Part shown: positions 1 to 7,575 of the stretch, one piece after another
Position numbering within the stretch: position 1 is the stretch's first letter
Layout: each line of letters starts with the position of its first letter
Origin: JBBCJT01 sp037190665
Lineage (GTDB): Bacteria; Pseudomonadota; Alphaproteobacteria; Acetobacterales; Acetobacteraceae
Length of the DNA stretch: 16,492 nucleotides
Reading direction: 5' to 3'
Assembly: GCA_037190665.1 (NCBI GenBank)
Contig: JBBCJT010000243.1
Span: 1 to 16,492 of the forward strand
The notes under the pieces: generated by a model
Seen by the model: only the letters and a program-made list of their open reading frames with translations
What the model was told of the DNA's origin: nothing
Database searches by the model: none
Made by a program: the position numbers and the translations under genes

Positions 1-18
1 CCTCGATGATAATCGAGG
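1..18. repeat. Short hairpin at window edge
   Basis: CCTCGAT (1-7) and ATCGAGG (12-18) form a perfect 7-bp stem with a GATA loop. The window begins exactly at the stem, so any T-tract on the left is out of view. It could be a rho-independent terminator for whatever lies to the left or for the asparaginase transcript, but this cannot be decided here. Confidence 0.45.
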
Positions 19-72
19 GGGTGGGGGCAGATGACCGATTTGGCCGAAGGCCCTCTTGAGGGAGTCGCGGGT

Positions 73-140
73 CCAGGGGGCCGTGCCCCCTGGTGGGGTG
101 AAGGGGCAAAGCCCCTTCCGGGGTCCGGGGCGAAGCCCCG
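73..140. repeat. Cluster of three G/C hairpins (REP-like)
   Basis: Three perfect hairpins lie in tandem directly after the asparaginase stop codon. CCAGGGGG (73-80) pairs with CCCCCTGG (86-93) around a 5-nt loop. AAGGGGC (101-107) pairs with GCCCCTT (111-117) around AAA. CGGGGC (126-131) pairs with GCCCCG (135-140) around GAA. The ladder of GGGGC-NNN-GCCCC units resembles dispersed intergenic repeats I associate with Acetobacteraceae genomes (from memory, not searched). Being in the 3' untranslated region of the minus-strand asparaginase gene, it could end or stabilise that transcript, though no T-run follows. Confidence 0.6.
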
Positions 141-143
141 CTC

Positions 144-1133
144 CTACACCGCGTCCGTGGGCCGGATCGTGCCGACCTCGATGCCGTTCCAGTTGCGCAG
201 CACCGACCGCGCGCGTTCCGCGAGCACAGGCTCCTCGCCGAGGAAGCGCGCCAGCACCGCCGCCATTGCCGCCTGCGAGGCACGCGACGTGCCGTCGTCG
301 ATCTTCAGCGCGATGCCGAACCCCTGTTCCGGCAGCGCCGCGCAATGCACCGCCTCCGCCCCGGTCTTGCAGAAGACGCGCGCGCCCAGCGCCGTCATCA
401 CGCTCGTATCGAAGCGGCCGGTGCCGGCGACGTTGAACGGATGCGCCGCCACCGCCTCGCGGATCCGCCGCGCCGCCGCCGCGCGCGCGGGCGGCAGGCC
501 GACGCCCGTCCCCATGCGCGCGAAGCCCCGGGCCAGCGAGTCCAGCGGGATCGCGAAGGAGGGGATGGAGCAGCCGTCCACGCCGGCCTCCGCCGCGTCG
601 AGCCGCTCGCCGGTGACAGCCGATACCGCGGCCGTCACTTCCCGCATCGCCGGATGGTCGGCGCGGATGTAGCCGGCCGGGTCCTTGTCCATCGCGCAGG
701 CGAGGCAGACGAAGCCGGAATGCTTGCCGGAGCAGTTGTTGTGCAGCGGGGTGGGCGTGGCGCCCTGCCGTGCGAGCGCGCGGGCCGCGTCCTCCTGCGA
801 GGGCCAGTGCGCGCCGCATTCCAGCGCCGCCTCCCCCCGCCCGGCCTTGGCGAGCATGCCCCGCGCCGTCGCCACATGCGCGGGTTCGCCACCATGGGAC
901 GCGCAGCACAGGGCGATCTCGGCCGGGGTCAGGCCGAACCGGTCCGCCCCGCCGCCTTCGACCAGCGGCAGCGCCTGCATCGACTTCACCGCCGAGCGCG
1001 GGAACACCGGCCGGCCGATATCGCCGATCGCAAGCACCGTCGCGCCATCGGCATCGACCACCGCCACCGCGCCGCGATGGCGGCTCTCCACGCGGCCGCC
1101 GCGCGTGACCTCGATCAGAACCGGATTGTCCAT
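144..1133 (-). CDS. L-asparaginase, zinc-dependent class (asparaginase II / ReAV-like)
   Basis: This 329-residue protein should hydrolyse L-asparagine to aspartate and ammonia in the cytoplasm; no signal peptide is seen. It belongs to the family typified by the Rhizobium etli inducible enzyme (Pfam Asparaginase_II), unrelated in sequence to the E. coli AnsA/AnsB type. Family hallmarks are visible: SAVK (Ser47, Lys50), CCASH with Ser79, NNCSGKHSG with Cys134 and Lys137, and DGCS with Cys188. From memory, ReAV uses Ser48/Lys51/Ser80 for catalysis and Cys135/Lys138/Cys189 for zinc; all six align here with a constant offset of one residue. The ATG at 1133 is preceded by AGGAAGG (1138-1144) four bases upstream, supporting this start. 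It is divergent from the EamA permease across 103 nt. No amino-acid regulator is nearby, so physiological induction is unknown. Confidence 0.9.
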   Translation of the reverse strand: MDNPVLIEVTRGGRVESRHRGAVAVVDADGATVLAIGDIGRPVFPRSAVKSMQALPLVEGGGADRFGLTPAEIALCCASHGGEPAHVATARGMLAKAGRGEAALECGAHWPSQEDAARALARQGATPTPLHNNCSGKHSGFVCLACAMDKDPAGYIRADHPAMREVTAAVSAVTGERLDAAEAGVDGCSIPSFAIPLDSLARGFARMGTGVGLPPARAAAARRIREAVAAHPFNVAGTGRFDTSVMTALGARVFCKTGAEAVHCAALPEQGFGIALKIDDGTSRASQAAMAAVLARFLGEEPVLAERARSVLRNWNGIEVGTIRPTDAV

Positions 1134-1236
1134 GCCGCCTTCCTACTGCGGACCGGCGGCTTCATCCAGATTGACCCGCCATCGGACGGACGGGCACACA
1201 GCGCGACGGAACCGGGAGCGGGCGGAGGTCTGCGCA

Positions 1237-2151
1237 ATGGACGTGCGGGCCGTGTTGTGGGCGCTGGCGGCCGCCTTCTGCTTCAACCTGGAAACGGTGT
1301 TCGTGAAGCTGATGGGCGGCGCGGTCCCGGTCAGCACCATCGTGCTGGTCCGCGCGCTCGGGCAGGTGGCCTTCACGCTGCCGGCGCTGCACGGGCACGG
1401 GCTGTCGCTGCTGAAGACCAATCGCCTCAGCCTGCACCTGCTGCGCGGCGGGCTGTCGCTGGTGTCCTGGGCCGCCTACTACCTGTCGTTCCAGCATCTG
1501 GACCTGGCCAGCGCGACGGTCATCTCCTTCACCAGCGTGATGTTCGTGACCGCCCTCGCCGGCCCGGTGCTGGGGGAGATCGTGCGCTGGCGGCGCTGGT
1601 CGGCCACGCTGCTCGGCTTCGCGGGCGTGGTGATGGTGGCGCGGCCCGGCGCGGGCGACACGGCGGAGGCGTGGGTCTTCGCCTCCGCCCTGCTCTCCGC
1701 CGCGTGCGGGGCGGGGATCGTGTTGTCCACCAAGATGCTCGCGCGCAGCGAACGCACGCAGACGATCATGGTCTATATCGGCATCGTCACCACGCTCGGC
1801 GCGCTGCCCTTCGCCCTGCCCGCACTCGCCTGGCCGGGCTGGACGCAGGCGGGATGGCTGCTGGCGATGGCGATCTCCGGGCCGGCGGGGATGTTCCTGT
1901 GGATCACCGCGCTGCGGATGGCGGACGCTTCGGCGCTCGCGCCCGTGTCCTACACGCGGCTGATCTTCGCGCTGGCCGTCGGCTTCTTCGTGTTCCAGGA
2001 GATGCCGCATGCCTGGACGCTGGCCGGCGCGGCGGTGATCGTCATCAGCGCGCTCTACATCACCTACCGCGAGGCCAAGGTCGCGCATGCCAAGCCCGCG
2101 GCGCTGGCCGCGAAGCCGCCCTCGGGCAACGTGCCGCGGCCGGAGCGTTGA
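1237..2151 (+). CDS. DMT-superfamily (EamA) inner-membrane permease
   Basis: A 304-residue hydrophobic protein with about ten predicted membrane segments arranged as two EamA repeats (roughly residues 5-140 and 150-285). It ends in a short charged, Ala/Lys-rich cytoplasmic tail. Members of this drug/metabolite transporter family move amino acids, nucleotides or other small metabolites; the substrate cannot be read from sequence. The N-terminus (MDVRAVLWALAAAFCFNLETVFVKL) is typical of the first helix. The frame is open far upstream, antisense to the asparaginase gene, but the ATG at 1237 follows a clear GGAGG (1224-1228) with 8-nt spacing and begins right at the first membrane helix, so I place the start there. 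A TTGACC hexamer at 1171-1176 could be a -35 element but lacks a convincing -10. The divergent neighbour is an asparaginase, which may hint at amino-acid traffic; that is speculation. Confidence 0.87.
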   Translation: MDVRAVLWALAAAFCFNLETVFVKLMGGAVPVSTIVLVRALGQVAFTLPALHGHGLSLLKTNRLSLHLLRGGLSLVSWAAYYLSFQHLDLASATVISFTSVMFVTALAGPVLGEIVRWRRWSATLLGFAGVVMVARPGAGDTAEAWVFASALLSAACGAGIVLSTKMLARSERTQTIMVYIGIVTTLGALPFALPALAWPGWTQAGWLLAMAISGPAGMFLWITALRMADASALAPVSYTRLIFALAVGFFVFQEMPHAWTLAGAAVIVISALYITYREAKVAHAKPAALAAKPPSGNVPRPER

Positions 2152-2208
2152 AGCGCCCGCGCAGCCCCCCTAGGGTGCCGCCGAACCGTCTACCAAGTGG
2201 GAAACGCC

Positions 2209-3186
2209 ATGTCCGACTTCGCCATATCGCGCCGCGCGCTGCTCGCCACCGCCACGCTGCTCGGGGCCACCGCCGCGCAGGCCCAGACGCAGCTCACCCT
2301 CGGCCATCCCCTGCCGCTCGCCAGCCACTACGGCGCGGGCGCGGTGGCGTTCAAGGAAACGCTGGAGCGTGCGACCAACGGCCGCTACCGCGTCGTCATC
2401 CAGCGCAACGACAACGAGCGCGAGATGATCGAGAGCCTGCAGATCGGCACGCTCGATCTCTGCATCACCTCCACCGGCCCGGTCGGCAACTTCGTGCCGG
2501 AGGTGAAGGTCGTGGACGTGCCGTTCCTGTTCCGCGACTACGCGCATGCGCGCGGCGTGCTGGACAGCCCGATCGGCGCCGACCTGCTGGCGAAGTTCCC
2601 GCAGCGCAACCTGATCGCCTTCGCGTGGCTCGAGAACGGGTTCCGCAACCTCACCAACTCCCGCCGCGAGGTGACCGCGCCGGCCGATGTCCGCGGCCTG
2701 AAGATCCGCACCATGGAGAACCAGGTGCACATGCAGGCCTTCCGCGCGCTGGGCGCCCTGCCGACGCCGATGGCGTTCAGCGAGCTGGTGCCCGCATTGC
2801 AGCAGGGCACGGTGGACGGGCAGGAGAACCCGATCCCGGTGATCGTGGCGAACAACCTCAACCAGGTGCAGAAGTACCTGTCGCTGACGCGGCATGTGTA
2901 CTCGCCCGCGATGCTGCTCGGCTCGCCGGCCACGCTCGGCCGGCTCAGCGATGCCGACAAGGCCGCCTTCGCCGAGGCCGCGAAGGCCGCCCAGACCGCG
3001 AACCGCGACAAGGTCACGCAGGACGAGACGACCGGGGTGGAGGAGCTGCGCCGCCGCGGCATGAGCGTGGACACCGACGTCAACACCGCCGCCTTCCAGG
3101 AGGCGCTCGCCCCCGCCTACGCGCAGTACGAGAAGGAGCTGGACGGCGCGCTGCTGCGGCGCATCCGCGACTGGAAGCCGAACTGA
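2209..3186 (+). CDS. dctP: TRAP transporter solute-binding protein (DctP family)
   Basis: This 325-residue periplasmic binding protein captures an organic anion and delivers it to the DctQ-DctM membrane pair. An N-terminal signal (SRRALLATATLLGATAAQAQ, residues 7-26) has an Arg-Arg pair, so Tat export is possible, with likely cleavage after AQA at residue 25. DctP landmarks follow: VDVPFLFRDYAHA (103-114), GLKIRTMEN with the carboxylate-binding arginine at about Arg167, and the LQQGTVDGQENP segment (198-209). The ATG at 2209 fits better than an in-frame GTG four codons upstream because it begins the signal peptide directly. The stop overlaps the dctQ start as TGATG. The substrate is unassigned; the KIR arginine implies a carboxylate, by family knowledge. 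Confidence 0.94.
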   Translation: MSDFAISRRALLATATLLGATAAQAQTQLTLGHPLPLASHYGAGAVAFKETLERATNGRYRVVIQRNDNEREMIESLQIGTLDLCITSTGPVGNFVPEVKVVDVPFLFRDYAHARGVLDSPIGADLLAKFPQRNLIAFAWLENGFRNLTNSRREVTAPADVRGLKIRTMENQVHMQAFRALGALPTPMAFSELVPALQQGTVDGQENPIPVIVANNLNQVQKYLSLTRHVYSPAMLLGSPATLGRLSDADKAAFAEAAKAAQTANRDKVTQDETTGVEELRRRGMSVDTDVNTAAFQEALAPAYAQYEKELDGALLRRIRDWKPN

Positions 3187-3686
3187 TGCAGCAACTCCGC
3201 CGCGCCGTGCTCGCGGCGGACCGCATCACGACGCAGGCGGCCATGGTGGCCGCCTGCATCGCGCTCGCGGTGGCGCTGTTCGCAGGGGCCTGGCAGGTGA
3301 TCGCCCGCTTCCTGACCGAGACGCCCTCGGTCTGGAGCGAGGCGCTGGTGCGCACCGCGCTCATCTGGATGGTGCTGCTCGGACTGTCCGCCACCGTCCG
3401 GCAGGGCGCGCTGATCTCGATCGACGTGGCGCACCGCTTCTCGCGCGGGGCCGCGCGCCGCGTGCTGGAGGTGCTGACGCTGGCGGCCACCCTCGTGGTG
3501 CTGGCGGTGCTGTTCTGGCACGGCTGGACCATGGCCCAGCGCGTCAGCTCCCAGGTGATGGCCGGCATGGAGGTCTCGATCGCCTGGGGCTACGCGGCGA
3601 TCCCTGTCGGTGCTGCCTTCGCCATGATCGGCACGGTCGCGCATTTCCTCGATCGCCGCAGCGCGGAGCTGGAGACCGCCGTATGA
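3186..3686 (+). CDS. dctQ: TRAP transporter small membrane subunit (DctQ)
   Basis: A 166-residue protein with four predicted membrane helices (about residues 18-40, 50-68, 88-110 and 128-150), the expected size and topology of the small TRAP permease subunit. The motif around SVWSEALVRTALIWMVLLGLSATVRQGALISID is characteristic: a Trp/Glu-containing loop before helix 2, then the Arg-x-Gly-xx-Ile-x-Ile/Val-Asp stretch. It scaffolds DctM and helps dock the binding protein. The start ATG (3186-3188) shares its A with the dctP stop, and its stop overlaps the dctM start as ATGA (3683-3686), so the three genes are translationally coupled. The same reading frame is open for nearly 3 kb upstream, but that upstream part is antisense or out-of-frame sequence rich in Arg, not protein. 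Confidence 0.92.
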   Translation: MQQLRRAVLAADRITTQAAMVAACIALAVALFAGAWQVIARFLTETPSVWSEALVRTALIWMVLLGLSATVRQGALISIDVAHRFSRGAARRVLEVLTLAATLVVLAVLFWHGWTMAQRVSSQVMAGMEVSIAWGYAAIPVGAAFAMIGTVAHFLDRRSAELETAV

Positions 3687-4960
3687 CTTTCGCGATGCTG
3701 GGCGCGATGCTCGCCCTGTTCGCCACCTCCGTGCCGGTGGCGATCGCCATCGGCGTGGCCTCCCTGATCGGCATCGCGTGGTACACGAACTTCCCGCTGC
3801 TGGTCAGCGCGCAGCAGCTCTACGTCGCGCTTGACCGCTTCCCGCTGGCCGCGATCCCCTTCTTCATCCTGTCGGGCAACCTGATGGATGTCGGCGGCAT
3901 CTCCCGCCGGCTGGTGGAGTTCGCGAAGTCGCTGGTGGGCGGCATCCAGGGCGGGCTGCCGGTGACCTGCGTGCTCACCTGCATGATCTTCGCCGCGATC
4001 TCCGGCTCCTCGGTCGCGACCACCTTCGCCATCGGCGCGATCCTGATCCCCGCGCTGGTGCGCCACGGCTATCCGGTTCCGTTCGCGGCCAGCCTGCAGG
4101 CGACCTCGGCGGAGCTCGGCGTGATCATCCCGCCTTCGATCCCGATGATCCTGTACGGCGTGGCCACCCAGACCTCGATCCCGGAACTGTTCATCGCCGG
4201 CGTCGGGCCGGGCCTGATCATCGGGGCCGCGCTGTCGATCACGGTGCTGATCTGGTGCCGCCGCCGCGGCTGGGGCAAGCACGACGGCGACGGGCGGCTG
4301 CCGGTGCTGACATCGCTGCGGCAGGCGTTCTGGGCGCTGCTGATGCCGGTGGTGGTGCTCGGCGGCATCTACGGCGGCATCACCACGCCCACCGAGGCGT
4401 CGGTGATCTCCGTGATCTACGCGCTGATCATCGGCATGCTGGTGCACCGGGAGCTGAAGCCGGCGGACCTGTACCCGGTGTTCGCGAAATCCGTGATCAG
4501 CTCCACGGTGATCATGTTCATCATCGCGATGGCCGCGCTGTTCAGCTACCTGCTGAACCGGCAGGGCATCCCGGACGCGATGGCCGAATGGCTGGTGCGG
4601 GTGTTCGACAGTCCGGCGCTGTTCCTGCTCGGCGTGAACCTGTTCCTGTTCGTGGTCGGCATGTTCGTCGAGACCTCGGCCAGCATCATCGTGCTCGCGC
4701 CGATCCTCGCGGCGGCGGCGATCAAGCTCGGCATCGACCCGGTGCATTTCGGCACGGTGATGGTGGTCAACCTCGCGCTGGGGATGATCACGCCGCCCTT
4801 CGGCGTGAACCTGTTTGCCGCCGCGCAGGTCGGGCGCACCTCGATGGACCGGATGATCCCGTCGCTGCTGGTGTTCATCGGCGTGGTGTTCTCCACGCTG
4901 ATGCTGATCACCTACGTGCCGGAGAGCACGCTGTTCCTGCGCGACCTGATCTATCGCTGA
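3683..4960 (+). CDS. dctM: TRAP transporter large permease subunit (DctM)
   Basis: The 425-residue, strongly hydrophobic DctM subunit forms the ion-coupled channel of the TRAP transporter; 11-12 membrane segments are apparent. Family signatures visible are FFILSGNLMDVGGISRRLVEFAKSLVGGIQGGL (about residues 53-93), FAAISGSSVATTFAIG with the Gly-Ser-Ser turn, the SAELGVIIPPSIPMILYGV re-entrant hairpin, GGIYGGITTPTEASVISVIYAL, and the C-terminal LALGMITPPFGVNLF repeat hairpin. The length matches the family norm. It starts within the dctQ stop (ATGA). Its stop lies 7 nt from the stop of the convergent DUF1028 gene, so no room exists for a conventional intergenic terminator. Confidence 0.95.
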   Translation: MTFAMLGAMLALFATSVPVAIAIGVASLIGIAWYTNFPLLVSAQQLYVALDRFPLAAIPFFILSGNLMDVGGISRRLVEFAKSLVGGIQGGLPVTCVLTCMIFAAISGSSVATTFAIGAILIPALVRHGYPVPFAASLQATSAELGVIIPPSIPMILYGVATQTSIPELFIAGVGPGLIIGAALSITVLIWCRRRGWGKHDGDGRLPVLTSLRQAFWALLMPVVVLGGIYGGITTPTEASVISVIYALIIGMLVHRELKPADLYPVFAKSVISSTVIMFIIAMAALFSYLLNRQGIPDAMAEWLVRVFDSPALFLLGVNLFLFVVGMFVETSASIIVLAPILAAAAIKLGIDPVHFGTVMVVNLALGMITPPFGVNLFAAAQVGRTSMDRMIPSLLVFIGVVFSTLMLITYVPESTLFLRDLIYR

Positions 4961-4967
4961 ACGCCAC

Positions 4968-5621
4968 CTACATGGCGCGGGCGTTATCCGGGTCGATGGC
5001 GCGCTGGACATAGTCGTCGACCAGCGGCGCGTAGCGCTGCCACAGCGTCCGCAGCTCCACGATCGGCGTGTCGTGCCAGTCGACGCGGAGATCGACGAGC
5101 GGGAAGCTCTCCGTGCCGTACACGATCAACGCGGCACTGTGCACCGGCCCGTGCTCGCCACCCGCCGCGAGCCCCGCCTCCAGCGCGCGCATCAGCCGTT
5201 CGGCGAGCGCGCCCTTCGTGTCCTGGAAGGTCGTGGCCATCGCCGCGACGACGAGGTGGTTGGACAGGATGTTGCCGACGGCGACGACATCCTTCGCCAC
5301 CGCCTCGCTCATCTCGAGCTTGACGCGCCCGCCGCTGTAGGCGGCCGACAGGCCGGTCGCATCCAGCACGCCGATCTGGCGCCACTTCGCATGCGGCGTG
5401 CCGGCGACCAGCGCAGCCAGCGTCTCCTCCGCGTTGCAGCCGGAGCGCAGCAGGTCCAGCCCCCGCGGCCCGAGCCGCGGATCGGTGCGATGCTGCGTCA
5501 GCACGCCGCCCACACCCGGCGCGCAGAACGCCACGCGCGATCCCACCGCGATCGAGGAGGTGGAGACCGCAGCGCCGATCTGTCCCGTCGCCGCACAGCG
5601 ACCGAGGAGCGAAAATGTCAT
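4968..5621 (-). CDS. DUF1028 family protein (putative Ntn-hydrolase fold)
   Basis: A 217-residue protein whose start, MTFSLLGRCAATGQIGAAVSTSSIAVGSR, and following GVGGVLTQHRTDPRLGPRGLDLL match the DUF1028 family. That family is described as having an N-terminal-nucleophile hydrolase fold. Thr2 would be the N-terminal residue after Met removal and so a candidate nucleophile (inference). The substrate is unknown for the family. The reading frame is open upstream to about 6674, but that stretch is antisense to the alpha/beta hydrolase; the ATG at 5621 fits the family N-terminus exactly. Only a weak GAGA Shine-Dalgarno sequence precedes it. It is convergent with the TRAP operon (7-nt gap) and divergent from the hydrolase across 123 nt. 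A role in metabolising the TRAP substrate is possible but not shown. Confidence 0.85.
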   Translation of the reverse strand: MTFSLLGRCAATGQIGAAVSTSSIAVGSRVAFCAPGVGGVLTQHRTDPRLGPRGLDLLRSGCNAEETLAALVAGTPHAKWRQIGVLDATGLSAAYSGGRVKLEMSEAVAKDVVAVGNILSNHLVVAAMATTFQDTKGALAERLMRALEAGLAAGGEHGPVHSAALIVYGTESFPLVDLRVDWHDTPIVELRTLWQRYAPLVDDYVQRAIDPDNARAM

Positions 5622-5744
5622 AATGTCTCGTTTTCGGATCGTCCCGGTACAGAGACAACGCTTTTTCGCAGCGCGCGTCCAGCCTCGCCGATGCGCGGCC
5701 GGACCTTCGGGGAAGTGCGCCGCGAAACCTGCTAGGACGCGGCG

Positions 5745-6530
5745 ATGCGATTGAACGCGATGGATATCGGCGAGGGCCCGCCGCTCGTTCTCCTGCACGG
5801 GCTGTTCGGGACGGCGGCCAATCTGGGGGCCGTGGCGCGGGCGCTTTCCGCCGCGCACCGGGTGATCTCGCTCGACCTGCGCAACCACGGCGCAAGCCCG
5901 CACGCGCCGGAGATGGGCTACCCCGCCATGGCCGGGGACGTGGCGGAGACGATGGAGGCGCTGGGGCTTTCCCGGGCCGCCGTGGCCGGTCATTCCATGG
6001 GCGGCAAGGTCGCGATGCTGCTTGCATTGTTGCAACCGGAACGTGTGGATCGGCTGGCGGTGCTGGACATCGCCCCCGTCACCTACGGCCCCGCCTTTCG
6101 CGGCTATGCCGCGGCCATGCAGGCCCTGCCCCTCTCCCCGGGCCTGACCCGCGCGCAGGCGGCAGCGGCCCTCGCGGAGGCAGTGCCGGAGGCGGGGGTG
6201 CGTGCGTTCCTGTTGCAGAACCTGCGCTTCGACGGACCGGCGCCGGGCTGGCGCATCGGGCTTGACGCCATCGCCGCCGCCCTGCCCGGGATCGAGGCAT
6301 GGCCCGAGGATCCCGGCGGGCATCCCTATCCCGGCCCGACGCTGTTCCTGTCCGGCGCGCGCTCCGACTACGTGCAGGACGCGCAGCGGCCGCTCATCCG
6401 CGCCCTGTTCCCCGCGGCGCGGTTCGTGCGGGTGCGCGATGCCGGGCATTGGGTGCACGCGGACGCGCCGGGCGCGGTGGCCGATACGCTGGCGGCGTTC
6501 CTCCAGAACACGGCCTCGGCGGAGAGCTGA
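5745..6530 (+). CDS. Alpha/beta-fold hydrolase (YbfF-like esterase)
   Basis: A 261-residue cytoplasmic alpha/beta hydrolase. The oxyanion-hole motif HGLFGTAANL (18-27), the LDLRNHGASPHAP strand-turn (44-55), the nucleophile elbow GHSMGG (82-87, Ser84), a late acid in SGARSDYV (Asp208) and AGHWVHAD (His235) give a complete catalytic triad. The HGLFG and LRNHG-S-H pattern matches the YbfF/ABHD11-type esterase branch; the natural substrate is unknown. AGGA (5734-5737) lies 7 nt upstream of the ATG at 5745, and the family N-terminus MRLN fits this start rather than the next in-frame ATG at 5760. The gene ends 2 nt before the end of the convergent MarR-GNAT gene. Confidence 0.92.
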   Translation: MRLNAMDIGEGPPLVLLHGLFGTAANLGAVARALSAAHRVISLDLRNHGASPHAPEMGYPAMAGDVAETMEALGLSRAAVAGHSMGGKVAMLLALLQPERVDRLAVLDIAPVTYGPAFRGYAAAMQALPLSPGLTRAQAAAALAEAVPEAGVRAFLLQNLRFDGPAPGWRIGLDAIAAALPGIEAWPEDPGGHPYPGPTLFLSGARSDYVQDAQRPLIRALFPAARFVRVRDAGHWVHADAPGAVADTLAAFLQNTASAES

Positions 6531-6532
6531 CC

Positions 6533-7486
6533 TCAGGCCTGCTTCGCGATCGGCCTGACGAAGCGCTGCTCCAGCACCTCGGTCCCCCACTGCCGCCCCT
6601 GCCGCTCCTCGGCCAGCGAGAAACCCTGTGCCTCGTAGAGATGCCGGGCGGCGTGCAGGCCCTGGAACGTCCACAGGTGGATCGCGTCGAATCCCTGCGC
6701 CTCGCAGAACGCGACCGAGGTGGACAGCAGCTTCCGGCCGGCCCCGCCGCCCCGTGCCCCGTCATCCACGATGAACCAGCGCAGATGCGCGATGCCCGGT
6801 CCCATGTCCTCGCCGTCGATGGCCACCGTGCCGACGACCCGCCCCTCCCGGAGCGCGAGCCACAGCCCGTTGCAGGAGCGGCCCAGCCGCCCGGAGAACT
6901 CGGCGAGGCCGGAGGCGACAATGGCCTCGAAGGCGGCTCCGAACCCGGCCTCCCGCGCGTAGTAGAGGGCGTGCATCTCGGCGCAGCGCGCCAAGGCGCC
7001 GGGCCGGTAGCCGGCCTCCACGGTGATGGCGGGGGGTGGCGCCCGGCCCGCTGCTCCCCGGCCGGCGGACAGGGCGTCGGCGTAGAGGCGCAGGCCCTCC
7101 AGAACCGTGCCGTGACTGGCGGGCGCGAGCCGTTCCAGCGCGCCTGCGACCTGCCGACGGGCGAAGTCGTGGATGGCGTTCACCGTGGTCTGCCCCTGCG
7201 CCGTCAGCGAGAGCGGCTTCGTCCGGCCGTCCGTGGCGGCCGGCGCTTCCGCCACGGCTCCCGCATCCACCAGCCGGCGCAGCATGCGGCTCACGCTCGA
7301 CTTCTCCAGATCGAGGAGGTCGGACAGTTCCGCGGCGGTGATGCCGTCCCTGGCCTCGATCTCCAGCAGCGCATGAACGGCGGAGGGCGGCAGGTCCACA
7401 CCGGCCAGCCCCTCCCGCATGAAGCCGAGTTCGCGGACCAGGCGGCGGGATGCATCCCGGATCGGCTCGATCAAGGTCGTCCTCAT
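6533..7486 (-). CDS. MarR-GNAT fusion: winged-helix regulator with N-acetyltransferase domain
   Basis: This 317-residue protein joins a MarR-type winged helix (about residues 5-140) to a GNAT acetyltransferase (about 155-310). In the first half, ITAAELSDLLDLEKSSVSRMLRRLVDAGAV (49-78) is the recognition helix-turn-helix and DGRTKPLSLTAQG (86-98) the wing. In the second, the acetyl-CoA loop ARGGGAGRKLL (244-254) and the GFDAIHLWTFQGLHAARHLYEAQGF segment (265-289) are typical GNAT features. Such fusions occur in many proteobacteria; whether the acetylated substrate is also the DNA-release ligand is unknown. The ATG at 7486 begins the MarR domain; the frame is open further upstream through antisense sequence. 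It has its own promoter and a near-palindrome just downstream of it, which suggests autoregulation. The upstream co-directional gene is a small-molecule phosphotransferase. Confidence 0.9.
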   Translation of the reverse strand: MRTTLIEPIRDASRRLVRELGFMREGLAGVDLPPSAVHALLEIEARDGITAAELSDLLDLEKSSVSRMLRRLVDAGAVAEAPAATDGRTKPLSLTAQGQTTVNAIHDFARRQVAGALERLAPASHGTVLEGLRLYADALSAGRGAAGRAPPPAITVEAGYRPGALARCAEMHALYYAREAGFGAAFEAIVASGLAEFSGRLGRSCNGLWLALREGRVVGTVAIDGEDMGPGIAHLRWFIVDDGARGGGAGRKLLSTSVAFCEAQGFDAIHLWTFQGLHAARHLYEAQGFSLAEERQGRQWGTEVLEQRFVRPIAKQA

Positions 7487-7512
7487 GCCCGTGCTGCCCC
7501 AGCCGCAGGAAG

Positions 7513-7525
7513 TTGTATGATGCAA
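7513..7525. promoter_or_regulatory. Near-palindrome, candidate operator for the MarR-GNAT protein
   Basis: TTGTATGATGCAA reads as TTGYAT-N-ATGCAA, an inverted repeat with one mismatch in 6-bp arms around a central G. It starts 2 nt downstream of the predicted -10 box of the MarR-GNAT promoter, where a bound repressor would cover the transcription start. MarR proteins commonly bind short AT-richer palindromes with TTG...CAA ends next to their own genes. Binding is inferred. Confidence 0.5.
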
Positions 7526-7527
7526 CC

Positions 7528-7556
7528 ATATTGGCCGGGTGCGGACCTCATGGCAA
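7528..7556 (-). promoter_or_regulatory. Sigma-70-like promoter for MarR-GNAT gene
   Basis: On the minus strand TTGCCA (7551-7556, 5 of 6 matches to the consensus -35) is followed after 17 nt by CAATAT (7528-7533), which keeps the A at position 2 and T at position 6 of a -10 box. The 89-nt gap is locally less GC-rich than its surroundings. It implies that this gene can be transcribed separately from the phosphotransferase upstream. Confidence 0.5.
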
Positions 7557-7575
7557 TGACCGCCCGAGCCTGCGC

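Noticed and set aside
1171..1200. TTGACC at 1171-1176 as -35 of the EamA permease gene
   Set aside because: At 16-18 nt spacing the sequence is GC-rich (GCACAC) and does not resemble a -10 box, so it is not listed as a promoter.
345..3185. Very long open frame (over 900 codons) upstream of dctQ in the same frame
   Set aside because: It is antisense to the asparaginase and out of frame with the permease and dctP. The translation is Arg/Gly/Ala/His-rich without domains. Only the last 166 codons are a gene.
3590..5011. 473-codon minus-strand open frame across dctM
   Set aside because: Antisense to dctM; Asp/His/Arg/Gln-rich translation characteristic of reverse-strand reading in GC-rich genes.
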